A stretch of 33,295 bases of DNA. It comes from Candidatus Altarchaeota archaeon (GTDB lineage Archaea > SpSt-1190 > DYHY01). A program made the translations under genes and the position numbers. The DNA lies in the NCBI GenBank assembly GCA_030622515.1, contig JAUXGB010000004.1, positions 1 to 33,295 on the forward strand, in the 5' to 3' direction. Of the stretch, positions 21,754 to 29,619 are shown in pieces. Position 1 is the first letter of the stretch. Every line of letters starts with the position of its first letter. Under the pieces are notes generated by a model. That model saw only the letters and a list, made by a program, of their open reading frames with translations. It had not been told where the DNA came from and did no database searches.

Positions 21754-24090
21754 GTGGATAAGCAGGCACTTAGGAAAAATTTCAAGGAAGACGACTACAA
21801 AGTCGAACTTTTCGCCAGCCACAACTTCACCCGCAGGAAATGTCCCAAGTGCGGCACAGCCTTCTGGTCAATCGAGAAAGAGACCTGCGGCGACACAGCC
21901 TGCGAGGGAGGCTACCACTTTATCGGTCATGGAAAACACAACTGGTCCTTCCCGGAAACAATAGACAAGTGGCACAATTTCTTTGGCGACAACGGCCACA
22001 CCGTCATAAGGGACTACCCTGTCGTTGCCCGATGGCGTGACGATATAGCATTCACCATTGCATCAATAGCAGACTTCCAGCCGTGGGTTGTCAACGGGAC
22101 GGTTGACCCGCCAGCAAACCCCCTTGTCGTCGCCCAGCCCTGCCTGAGGTTTAGCGACATAGACAATGTCGGCAAGTCAGGCCGCCACCACACCCTCTTC
22201 ACTATGGGGGGCCAGCACGCATTCACATCCGAACGGCTCAGTGGCTACTGGAAAGACAGGTGCATTCACCTTAACTTCAACTTCCTGACCAAGGTAATGG
22301 GCATTGAACCGAAGGAGATAACCTACCGGGAAGATGTCTGGCTAGGCGGAGGCAACTGCGGTCCCTGCCTCGAGAGCTTCGCCAAGGGATTGGAAATAGT
22401 CAACTCCGTCTTTATGCAGTATGCCATCACCCCGAAAGGACTCAAGCAGCTGCCGCTAAAAGTTATCGATGTCGGCTGGGGCGTTGAGAGGATTGGCTGG
22501 TTCGCTACAGGGCTTCCAACCACCTACGATTTCACTTTCGGTCCAATGATGCACCACCTCAAGGCCGAAACCGGGGTTGAGGCTGACGAGGAGCTGCTGT
22601 CGCGCTATTCCAAGGCTGCCGGCCTCCTTAACGTGGATGAAATTGAATCTTTTGACAAGACCCATGCAGAGATAGCTAAGATGCTTGGCATAACACCAGA
22701 CGAACTCGAAGAGGAGCTTGGCCAGATTCAGGCCCTCTACACAATCGCCGACCACGCCAAGGCCTTGGTCTTCGCAATAGCTGACGGGGCGTTGCCCTCC
22801 AATGTCGGCGGGGGCTACAACCTGCGCAACCTCTTGAGGAGGATGGTCGCACTTGACCAGCGTCATGACTTCAAGCTCGACTTTGTTGACATCTGCAGGA
22901 TGCACATTAAGCATCTTGCAAAACCCTACCCCCGCCTAAAGACGGCCGACAGGGTGCTTGAGCAGGTTATCCCAATAGAGATTAAACGATTTGAACAAAC
23001 CCTTTCCAAGGGAAAGAAACTTGTCAATTCACTTATCGAGTCGAAGGCCTTGAGCGTCAACAAGATGGTGGAGCTCTACGACTCCCATGGCATCAACCCT
23101 GAGATGGTTGAGGAGATTGCCCACGAGCGGAGCGAGAAAGTTAAGATTCCAAAAGACTTCTACTCCCAGCTTGAGGAAAGGCATGCGAAGCAGAGGAATC
23201 ACAAGGCAGCATTTGTAGACGACCTTGATGAGTTGCCCCCGACCGAACCGGAATACTATTCAAAACCATATGAGTACAACTTCAGTGGAAAAATCACTGC
23301 AAGGCCTGAACCAAACCAAGTCGTCCTTGACAAGACCCTCTTCTATCCAAAAAGCGGGGGTCAGGACTGCGACCTCGGAACACTCAACGGAGTAAAAGTG
23401 ACTTCAGTTGAAAAACACGGGAAAGCAATAATCCACATTCTTGAAAAACCAATAGATGGCGACGACGTTGAGGGGGTTGTTGATGCCAAGAGGCGGGAGA
23501 CGCTTCGCCGCCACCACACAGCAACCCACATAATCAACGCGGCCGCACGAAAGGTGCTCGGTCCCCATGTCTGGCAGAACTCAGCCAACAAGACAGTGAA
23601 GGAGGCCCGCCTTGACATAACCCACTTCAGGGCTCTGACAAGAGAGGAAGAAAAAGCTATCGAGGCCGAGGCAAACAGGATGGTTGACCAGAAAATTCCA
23701 ATCAAGTCGCAGGAACTCTATCGAACCGAAGCTGAAGCACGCTATGGCTTTTCCCTCTACCAAGGCGGTGTAGTCCCGGGCGCTTACCTAAGGGTTGTAT
23801 CTATTGGAGAAAAAATTGACGATGAAGCCTGCGGTGGAACCCACTGCCATAACACAAGCGAGGTCGGCCCGATAGTTCTCCTCAAGTCGGAAAGGATTCA
23901 GGACGGAGCCGTTCGCCTTCGGTTTGTTGCAGGCGACGTTGCCAAAGCCTACCTGCAAGGCAAGGCCGACCTCTTTGACAAAGTATCCCAAATGCTTGGC
24001 GTAAAGGAAATGGCAGTCGGGGATATTGAAAAAATTTTCAAAAAGTGGAAACAGCTCAGGAAGGAGTTGAAAAAATGGAAAAAGAAGTAG
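21754..24090 (+). CDS. alaS: alanyl-tRNA synthetase, archaeal type, lacking the C-terminal C-Ala domain
   Basis: It charges tRNA-Ala and edits mischarged Ser/Gly. An archaeal N-terminal zinc site (CPKCGTAFW...CGDTACEGGY) precedes the class II core (DNVGKSGRHHTLFTMGGQ, VWLGGGNCGPC). The editing domain has HxxxH at 588-592 and CGGTH at 693-697, so it is intact. The protein ends at residue 778 in a basic helix (KKWKQLRKELKKWKKK). Archaeal AlaRS is usually about 900 residues, with a C-terminal dimerisation/C-Ala domain that is missing here. A small coiled-coil ORF overlaps the end in the -1 frame at AAAAAA. The start is GTG 21754 with a TATA box in leaderless position. Confidence 0.94.
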   Translation: MDKQALRKNFKEDDYKVELFASHNFTRRKCPKCGTAFWSIEKETCGDTACEGGYHFIGHGKHNWSFPETIDKWHNFFGDNGHTVIRDYPVVARWRDDIAFTIASIADFQPWVVNGTVDPPANPLVVAQPCLRFSDIDNVGKSGRHHTLFTMGGQHAFTSERLSGYWKDRCIHLNFNFLTKVMGIEPKEITYREDVWLGGGNCGPCLESFAKGLEIVNSVFMQYAITPKGLKQLPLKVIDVGWGVERIGWFATGLPTTYDFTFGPMMHHLKAETGVEADEELLSRYSKAAGLLNVDEIESFDKTHAEIAKMLGITPDELEEELGQIQALYTIADHAKALVFAIADGALPSNVGGGYNLRNLLRRMVALDQRHDFKLDFVDICRMHIKHLAKPYPRLKTADRVLEQVIPIEIKRFEQTLSKGKKLVNSLIESKALSVNKMVELYDSHGINPEMVEEIAHERSEKVKIPKDFYSQLEERHAKQRNHKAAFVDDLDELPPTEPEYYSKPYEYNFSGKITARPEPNQVVLDKTLFYPKSGGQDCDLGTLNGVKVTSVEKHGKAIIHILEKPIDGDDVEGVVDAKRRETLRRHHTATHIINAAARKVLGPHVWQNSANKTVKEARLDITHFRALTREEEKAIEAEANRMVDQKIPIKSQELYRTEAEARYGFSLYQGGVVPGAYLRVVSIGEKIDDEACGGTHCHNTSEVGPIVLLKSERIQDGAVRLRFVAGDVAKAYLQGKADLFDKVSQMLGVKEMAVGDIEKIFKKWKQLRKELKKWKKK

Positions 24091-24245
24091 AAGAACTGAA
24101 GAGGAAAACCGACTTGCTTAGGACGGCCTCAAGCGCCCTCAGCGTCACCGACTCCCAACTGCCGAAAACAATCGAACGATTCCTGAAGGAAAGCGAAGAG
24201 ATGGAGAAAAAGATAGAAAAACTAAAACGCCACTCAAAATCCTAA
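24075..24245 (+). CDS. small coiled-coil protein overlapping alaS, possible AlaRS C-terminal remnant or frameshift extension
   Basis: This protein of about 56 residues, mostly one charged helix, contains TDSQLPKTIERFLKESEEMEKKIEKLK. That resembles the helical segment preceding the C-Ala domain in archaeal AlaRS. It also echoes the alaS end itself (MLGVKEMAVGDIEKIFKKWKQ). ATG 24075 lies inside alaS, 16 nt before its stop, with AGGAAGGAG upstream as SD. The ORF track start at 24045 is less likely. A -1 slip at the AAAAAA before this ATG would join it to AlaRS. It is either a separately translated subunit, a frameshift product or a decayed domain. It overlaps the convergent methylase by 12 nt. 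Confidence 0.6.
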   Translation: MEKEVEELKRKTDLLRTASSALSVTDSQLPKTIERFLKESEEMEKKIEKLKRHSKS

Positions 24246-24803
24246 GTTTCCAACAAGCTTCTCAAAGCCCCTTGCAAGATGAAGGCCCAGCTCCCTGGAG
24301 TAACTCGCCTCATAAACAGTCAGCGCCTCCCAGTTTGTCCTCTTCTCCTTCATCTTATGAACCTCATAACCAAGCGCCTCAATGTCTTCAGGAAGAACTG
24401 GCGAAAAGCTTGAAAGAAGGAAAATGATTTTCCCGTTTCCGTAAAGGTGGGTTCTCGCTTCCTTAAAAAATCTCTTAATTACCTTCCCGCCACGCCCGGC
24501 CGCATACCTCAGGTCCCCATCGTCCTCTGGAAGATACGGCGGGTTGAAAACAATCAAGTCAAACCGCCCTTTAACATTCCTGAAGAGGTCGCTAAGCACG
24601 AACCTACAGTTTTTTACACCCTTCACCCTTTCACGCGCCAGCGGGTTTATGTCAACAGCAATAACTTCCTTAAAGCTTTTCGAAAGGGTTCTTGCAAGCA
24701 TCCCGCTTCCCGTCCCCATATCAAGCGCACGAATGCCAGCATATCCTCTAAGGCATCCCTCGATAAGGAAACTGTCCTCGGAAGGCTCGTAAATTTGCTG
24801 CAT
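24234..24803 (-). CDS. HemK/Mtq2-like N5-glutamine methyltransferase
   Basis: This class I SAM-dependent methylase begins IYEPSEDSFLI, the archaeal/eukaryotic Mtq2-type opening. It has motif I LDMGTGSG, the acidic VDINPLA and catalytic NPPY at about 87-90. Family members methylate the GGQ glutamine of release factor 1, with Trm112 as partner; other amino-group substrates are possible. I start at ATG 24803 rather than TTG 24812 because a TATA box (CTTTATAG, 24827-24834) lies about 27 nt upstream. The gene is convergent with the small ORF after alaS. Confidence 0.88.
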   Translation of the reverse strand: MQQIYEPSEDSFLIEGCLRGYAGIRALDMGTGSGMLARTLSKSFKEVIAVDINPLARERVKGVKNCRFVLSDLFRNVKGRFDLIVFNPPYLPEDDGDLRYAAGRGGKVIKRFFKEARTHLYGNGKIIFLLSSFSPVLPEDIEALGYEVHKMKEKRTNWEALTVYEASYSRELGLHLARGFEKLVGNLGF

Positions 24804-24826
24804 ACGATTCAATCCTAGTCAAGGCC

Positions 24827-24834
24827 CTATAAAG
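24827..24834 (-). promoter_or_regulatory. TATA-like box for the methylase gene
   Basis: The minus strand reads CTTTATAG, about 27 nt before ATG 24803. Confidence 0.5.
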
Positions 24835-24893
24835 GTATTACTGGCAACCCCCTCTCCAAACCCCCATATACTATCCTTTGGCAAGTAAACCTG

Positions 24894-25109
24894 ATGAGAA
24901 CCGTTATCTGCACCCAGTGTGGCAATAGCTGGTTCGATGATGGGTCATGTGGGAGCCGGGTCAGGTTTTACCAGTGCCACCGTTGCGGAACCCTAGTAAC
25001 AGTTGAACCTAGGCGAGGCCAGATAAAGCTCTCGGTCTTCGTTCCAAAACAGGTGGAAGAGGTGGTGGCCCCACCCCCCTTTTTTTCAATTCTCAATCCT
25101 AAAGGATAA
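24894..25109 (+). CDS. small zinc-ribbon protein of unknown function
   Basis: This 71-residue protein has CxxC at 6-9 (CTQC) and CxxC at 28-31 (CHRC) in zinc-ribbon spacing, with an extra Cys19. The tail is basic, then hydrophobic and proline-rich. I do not recognise the family; such mini-ribbons often join transcription or translation complexes. A TATA-like CATATA (about 24866-24871) lies near 26 nt upstream, which supports a real, leaderless gene. rtcB follows 24 nt later with its own TATA box. Confidence 0.65.
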   Translation: MRTVICTQCGNSWFDDGSCGSRVRFYQCHRCGTLVTVEPRRGQIKLSVFVPKQVEEVVAPPPFFSILNPKG

Positions 25110-25113
25110 AAAC
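25104..25113 (+). promoter_or_regulatory. TATA-like box for the rtcB operon
   Basis: GGATAAAAAC is centred about 26 nt before ATG 25134 and overlaps the previous stop. Confidence 0.55.
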
Positions 25114-25133
25114 CAGACGGGCAACCTTCACCT

Positions 25134-26579
25134 ATGGGAGAAATTCCGCTAAAGAAACTTGAGGAAACCCTTTGGGAAATCCCCCTCGGCTCCAACCCTG
25201 GCATGAAGGTCCCCGGCTGGCTCTTTTCTTCCGAACCCCTGATAGCAAAAATCAGGAAGGACAGGACCCTTAACCAGCTCCTCAACATGACACAGTTGCC
25301 CGGCATCTACCGCGCAGGACTCGCAATGCCTGACGCGCACGAGGGATACGGCTTCCCAATCGGCGGCGTAGCAGCTCTCGACTTTGAGGAAGGCGGCATC
25401 TCCCCCGGGGGAATAGGCTTCGACATAAACTGCGGCGTCCGGGTTTTGTCAACCAGCATCCCGGCCTCCGAGGTTAAGCCCAAGATAAAAACCCTCCTTG
25501 AAGAACTTTTCAAAGCAGTCCCAAGCGGCGTTGGCCGCCATTCCCAGCTCAGGCTTGGCAAGTCTGAGGTTGACGAGGTGCTGAAGATTGGTTCACAATG
25601 GGCAGTCGAGCACGGCATGGGTGTTGAAAGGGACATTGAGCACACTGAGGAGAGGGGGCGAATGCCGCAGGCTGACCCCTCGAAAGTTTCCGACACAGCC
25701 AAGCGTCGCGGCTCACCTCAGGTGGGAACTTTAGGCGCAGGCAATCACTTCCTTGAGATTCAGGAGGTTGGAAAAATCTTCAATCCGGCAATTGCAAAAA
25801 CATTCGGCCTTGTCGAGGGCAACACAACCATTATGATTCACTGCGGCTCGCGAGGCCTTGGCCATCAGGTCTGCACCGACTACCTGAGGAGGATGGAAAA
25901 AGAGCACCCTGAAATCCTCGAGAAGATTCCAGATAGGGAACTTGTCTACGCCCCGGCCGGAACCAGGCTTGCGAGCGACTACCTGGCCGCAATGGCAGCA
26001 TCAGCAAACTATGCATGGGCAAACCGCCAGACAATTATGCATCAGGTTCGAAAGGCTTTCGCCAAGGTTTTTGAAACCGACTGGGAAAAACTTGAAATGA
26101 ATTTAATTTACGACGTCTGCCACAACATCTGCAAGGTCGAGACCCATAACATTGGCGGCGTCAAAAGAAAAGTCTATCTCCATCGCAAGGGAGCCACCCG
26201 TGCCTTCCCGCCGGGAAGCAGCGAGATACCAGCAGCCTATCGAGAGGTCGGCCAGCCAGCCATCCTCCCCGGCTCGATGGGAACCGCATCCTACATCATG
26301 AACGGTGTCCCGGAGGGCGAACGAGCATTCTACTCAACAGCCCACGGAGCCGGCCGGGCGATGAGCCGCTCGGAAGCCTCCCGCAAGAACCGCGGCGAAA
26401 GCGTAGCCAAGCAGCTTGAAGAGCAAGGCATCCTTGTCAAATGCCAGAGCTGGCGAGTCCTCTCGGAGGAGGCCCCAAGCGCCTACAAGAACGTTGACGA
26501 CGTGGCACAGGTTGCCGACGCCGCAAAGCTTGCAGCCCTTGTCGCCCGCCTCAGGCCGCTCGGCGTCGTGAAGGGATGA
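25134..26579 (+). CDS. rtcB: tRNA-splicing RNA ligase RtcB
   Basis: It joins RNA 2',3'-cyclic phosphate or 3'-phosphate ends to 5'-OH ends using GTP and Mn2+; in archaea it seals tRNA exons. The family blocks are all present: MPDAHEGYGFPIGGV, GGIGFDINCGVR, GTLGAGNHFLEIQ, MIHCGSRGLGHQ and the guanylated histidine in HGAGRAMSR. That histidine is residue 404, the same number as in Pyrococcus RtcB. Length 481 without intein. It heads a tightly packed operon with an MBL-fold protein (ATGA overlap) and a membrane protein. Confidence 0.96.
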   Translation: MGEIPLKKLEETLWEIPLGSNPGMKVPGWLFSSEPLIAKIRKDRTLNQLLNMTQLPGIYRAGLAMPDAHEGYGFPIGGVAALDFEEGGISPGGIGFDINCGVRVLSTSIPASEVKPKIKTLLEELFKAVPSGVGRHSQLRLGKSEVDEVLKIGSQWAVEHGMGVERDIEHTEERGRMPQADPSKVSDTAKRRGSPQVGTLGAGNHFLEIQEVGKIFNPAIAKTFGLVEGNTTIMIHCGSRGLGHQVCTDYLRRMEKEHPEILEKIPDRELVYAPAGTRLASDYLAAMAASANYAWANRQTIMHQVRKAFAKVFETDWEKLEMNLIYDVCHNICKVETHNIGGVKRKVYLHRKGATRAFPPGSSEIPAAYREVGQPAILPGSMGTASYIMNGVPEGERAFYSTAHGAGRAMSRSEASRKNRGESVAKQLEEQGILVKCQSWRVLSEEAPSAYKNVDDVAQVADAAKLAALVARLRPLGVVKG

Positions 26580-27226
26580 CAATGAAACTCACCATCGTCT
26601 ACGATAACGAGGCCTACAACAAGGAGCTTGACGCTGACTGGGGATTCTCCTGCCTCATAGAAGCCTGCGGCAGGAGGATTCTTTTTGACACAGGTGCCAG
26701 CGGCCCAATACTTCTCGGCAATATGAAAAAGCTTGGCATTGACCCGCGTTCTATTGACGAGGTCTTCATCTCCCACAGCCACTTCGACCACACAGGCGGG
26801 CTTTCCAGTTTTCTCAGGGCAAACCCAAAAGCTACCACTTATGTCCCAGCCTCGTTCCGACCCCCAGCTGCAGGAAATATTGTCAGCGTTAAGGAGCCAG
26901 GCCAGCTTCACCCAAACCTCTTTTCAACCGGCGAACTTGGGGGCATAGAGCAGTCCCTTGCGGTGAAGGTGGAGGGGGAACTGGTTGTAATTGCTGGCTG
27001 CTCCCATCCCGGCATAGGCAACATCATGAGGGCAGCATCGCAGTTTGGAAAGGTATCTGCCCTTGTCGGCGGCTTTCACAGCTTCAGCGAGCTGAGGCTT
27101 CTGAAGGAGCTGAGGCTGGTCTGCCCCTGCCACTGCACCCAGCGCAAGGCTGAGATAAGGAAGGCTTATCCCCTTAGCTGCGTGGAGGGCGGGGCAGGAA
27201 AAGTAATAGAGGTGTGGCCCGGATGA
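26576..27226 (+). CDS. MBL-fold metal-dependent hydrolase (COG1237-like)
   Basis: This 216-residue metallo-beta-lactamase-fold enzyme has the metal motif HSHFDH at 67-72, GCSHPGIGNI and GGFHSF in the later strands, and a C-terminal CPCHCTQRK. This order is characteristic of the COG1237 group, some members of which are annotated as pterin-related synthases. The substrate here is unknown. The first ATG (26576) overlaps the rtcB stop; a second ATG two codons later (26582) is possible. The following membrane protein begins in ATGA overlap with its stop. Co-transcription with rtcB might hint at RNA or nucleotide chemistry, but this is weak. Confidence 0.85.
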   Translation: MTMKLTIVYDNEAYNKELDADWGFSCLIEACGRRILFDTGASGPILLGNMKKLGIDPRSIDEVFISHSHFDHTGGLSSFLRANPKATTYVPASFRPPAAGNIVSVKEPGQLHPNLFSTGELGGIEQSLAVKVEGELVVIAGCSHPGIGNIMRAASQFGKVSALVGGFHSFSELRLLKELRLVCPCHCTQRKAEIRKAYPLSCVEGGAGKVIEVWPG

Positions 27227-28056
27227 TTGTTGAAACCCTGTTTGAAACCCTGAAGATTCTCTTCATAGTCTTCATCCTGATGACGCTCGTTGAGTACTTC
27301 ATGCTCAGGTACGAGACCGCGATAAAGAAGCGCATCACAAAAAAGCCACTCACTCAGTACGTTATGGCCTCCGGGCTTGGGGCAATCCCGGGATGCGTTG
27401 ACGCATTTTTCATCGTCTCGTTATACACCAAGGGAATAGTCAGCTTCGGCGCCCTTGTGGCAGTAATGCTCTCCACAGCCGGCGACGAGGCGTTTGTCAT
27501 GCTTGCGATGATTCCGGATGCCGCATTGAAGATTTTCATGCTCTGTGCCGTTCTTGGTGTGCTTGGCGGCTTCCTCGCAGACAAGTTTGTCAAGGTCTTC
27601 AGGCTGAAGCTCCATAGGAAGTGCAGGGTTGTTGTGCACAGGAAGGAAAAGCAGCAGGGCATGGAGCACTTCCTTCGTGAGCATGTCTGCGGTCACATTA
27701 TCAGGAAGCACATCCCGACCCTCTTCCTCTACCTCTTCTCCACCCTCCTCGCAATAAACTGGCTCTCACAGCGGTTCGACCTGCAGACGCTCCTGCCACA
27801 GAACCACCTTATGCTGCTGGTCTTCGCAGCATTGATAGGGATAATCCCCGAGTCAGGCCCCCACCTGATTTTTGTAGTCCTCTTCTCCCAGGGCCTGATA
27901 CCATTTTCAGTTCTGCTGGTAAACACCCTGAGTCAGGACGGCCACGGTCTCCTCCCCCTCATCTCCCACTCACTCAAGGACACAATCCACGTCCAGATAT
28001 TTACAACTCTCTTCGCCCTGGCTGTCGGGCTGCTCCTCTTTGCCATAGGCCTATAG
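27223..28056 (+). CDS. polytopic membrane protein, ArsP_2/heavy-metal exporter-like
   Basis: This protein of about 277 residues has eight or more hydrophobic helices in two related halves. The repeated signature is GAIPGCVDAFFIVSLYTKG with STAGDEAFVML in the first half, and GIIPESGPHLIFVVLFSQG with SQDGHGLLPL in the second. This matches the putative manganese/heavy-metal transporter group related to ArsP permeases. A basic, His/Cys-containing loop (LHRKCRVVVHRKEKQQ) separates the halves. ATG 27223 overlaps the MBL stop (ATGA); the ORF track uses GTG 27214. It is the third gene of the rtcB operon. Confidence 0.82.
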   Translation: MIVETLFETLKILFIVFILMTLVEYFMLRYETAIKKRITKKPLTQYVMASGLGAIPGCVDAFFIVSLYTKGIVSFGALVAVMLSTAGDEAFVMLAMIPDAALKIFMLCAVLGVLGGFLADKFVKVFRLKLHRKCRVVVHRKEKQQGMEHFLREHVCGHIIRKHIPTLFLYLFSTLLAINWLSQRFDLQTLLPQNHLMLLVFAALIGIIPESGPHLIFVVLFSQGLIPFSVLLVNTLSQDGHGLLPLISHSLKDTIHVQIFTTLFALAVGLLLFAIGL

Positions 28057-28067
28057 AGGCGGAAAGG

Positions 28068-28075
28068 GAATAAAC
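28068..28075 (+). promoter_or_regulatory. TATA-like box for the UDG gene
   Basis: GAATAAAC is about 28 nt before ATG 28099. Confidence 0.45.
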
Positions 28076-28098
28076 CTGCCACGTGAAAGGAACTTGTT

Positions 28099-28668
28099 AT
28101 GGACAAGCTTGACGCAATCGTCAGGGAGATAAAGAACTGCAAGAAGTGTGGCCTTTGCAGGAGCAGGAAGACCCCTGTCCCCGGCTCAGGCAGCCCAAAT
28201 GCAGCCATCCTTTTTGTCGGGGAAGCGCCGGGATACAACGAGGACCTGAGTGGGCTCCCCTTTGTCGGCGCTGCCGGAAAGGTGCTTGACGAAATGCTCG
28301 CAGCCATCAGCCTGAAGCGAAGCGAGATATACATCGCCAACATTCTGAAGTGCAGGCCGCCAAACAACAGGGACCCGACTGCTGAGGAGATGAAAGCCTG
28401 CACCCCTTACCTTGACAGGCAGATTAGTGCAATAAACCCGAAGGTGATATGCCCCCTTGGCAATTTCGCTGCAAATTACATTCTCACCAAGTTTGGCATG
28501 AGGGCCAGCAAGATAGGCGCCATCCACGGCAAAGTCTTCAGTCTCAACACCCTCACCCAACACCTGAGAATAATCCCGATGTATCATCCTGCCTCTGCAA
28601 CCTACAACTCAGACATGAAACCGGTTTTGAGGGATGACTTCAGGGTGCTGGCCTCCTTGGCGTTGTAA
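28099..28668 (+). CDS. type-4 uracil-DNA glycosylase (Fe-S)
   Basis: It removes uracil from DNA in base-excision repair. This 189-residue family 4 enzyme has four Cys for a 4Fe-4S cluster: two in NCKKCGLC, then C in NILKCRPP and C in MKACTPYL. Active-site motif GEAPGYNED and the late MYHPAS motif are both present. Length and order are standard. It has its own TATA box and is not visibly part of an operon. Confidence 0.94.
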   Translation: MDKLDAIVREIKNCKKCGLCRSRKTPVPGSGSPNAAILFVGEAPGYNEDLSGLPFVGAAGKVLDEMLAAISLKRSEIYIANILKCRPPNNRDPTAEEMKACTPYLDRQISAINPKVICPLGNFAANYILTKFGMRASKIGAIHGKVFSLNTLTQHLRIIPMYHPASATYNSDMKPVLRDDFRVLASLAL

Positions 28669-28670
28669 AG

Positions 28671-28680
28671 GGTTAAAAAC
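28671..28680 (+). promoter_or_regulatory. TATA-like box for the membrane-anchored winged-helix gene
   Basis: GGTTAAAAAC is about 26 nt before ATG 28701. Confidence 0.5.
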
Positions 28681-28700
28681 ACAAGCCATTTTATCACCCT

Positions 28701-29588
28701 ATGAAGCGCCTCACGCTTCTCATATTCTTCCTCCTCCTGCCAGCTCTTTCCCTTGAACTAAGCTCAGTTTCCATAGACGCATCCTTCAACCCGGACCTCT
28801 CCCTGACCCAATCCGTCTCCTTCCAGTTCTCCTCACACACACCCATCTCAACCCTTTCCTACACCATACCGACCGACTCGGTTGTGGAAAAGGTAACTAT
28901 GGACTCAATCGAGACCGACTACTCCTTCAAGGAGGGCAGCCTCTCAATTTTCTTCACCGAAAGGAAAGAGGGAAAGATAGAGATAACCTTCTCCTCCACC
29001 GCCTTCTCCGAGGCCGACGGCAACGCCCTCACCTTCTTCACCGACTACAAGGCCCCCTCAAACCTGCCCTTCTTCTCCCTCACCCTCGAAATCCCGGAAG
29101 ACTATTCCCTCTACGCGCCCGAGGGCCCTGAGCTGATTCCATCCGCAATCATATCCTCTTCCTCCGGCAGGACAACCATCACCTGGCAGACTTCCCTTGA
29201 GAAAGGGGAGAGGTACTACATCTATGCCAGCTTTGTAAAGGAGCAGCAGCCTTTCACCCTCTACATCCTTGCCCTCCTCTTGGCGGTTGCCGCCTTTCTC
29301 GCAGGAACAAAACTCAGCAGCAAGCCCGGCAGGGTCAGGATAGTTACCCAAAACCCGGACCACACAAGGATTCTCCAGATTGTGAAAGCTTCCCCCGGCC
29401 TGACCCACAAGGATGTTGCCAAAAAGACCGGTTTCTCAAAAGCCAAGGTCAGCCGCCTTGTAAGGACGCTGGTCTCAGGCGGCCTTATCTACCAGAAAGG
29501 ACGCGGCCGAAGCAAGAAGCTTAACCTCTCCCGAAAGGACGAATTGGTTTCACAAAGTGAAACTGTTTCAGGCAGCAAAGATAAATAA
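28701..29588 (+). CDS. membrane-anchored winged-helix regulator with extracellular sensor-like domain
   Basis: This 295-residue protein has three visible parts. A signal peptide (KRLTLLIFFLLLPALS) is followed by a Ser/Thr-rich beta-type outer domain of about 165 residues. A single TM helix follows at about 188-208 (LYILALLLAVAAFLAG). The cytoplasmic end is a MarR/ArsR-like winged helix (ILQIVKASPGLTHKDVAKKTGFSKAKVSRLV, basic wing GRGRSKKLNLS). This is the plan of archaeal one-component membrane regulators. The ligand is unknown. The surface protein gene starts 31 nt downstream and could be its target. Confidence 0.85.
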   Translation: MKRLTLLIFFLLLPALSLELSSVSIDASFNPDLSLTQSVSFQFSSHTPISTLSYTIPTDSVVEKVTMDSIETDYSFKEGSLSIFFTERKEGKIEITFSSTAFSEADGNALTFFTDYKAPSNLPFFSLTLEIPEDYSLYAPEGPELIPSAIISSSSGRTTITWQTSLEKGERYYIYASFVKEQQPFTLYILALLLAVAAFLAGTKLSSKPGRVRIVTQNPDHTRILQIVKASPGLTHKDVAKKTGFSKAKVSRLVRTLVSGGLIYQKGRGRSKKLNLSRKDELVSQSETVSGSKDK

Positions 29589-29619
29589 CCCCCTCTTCTA
29601 TGGGCCTAAGGTAGATAAA

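Noticed and set aside
29600-29614. Mini-ORF ATG GGC CTA AGG TAG before the surface protein gene
   Set aside because: It lies only about 16 nt from the TATA box, probably upstream of the transcription start.
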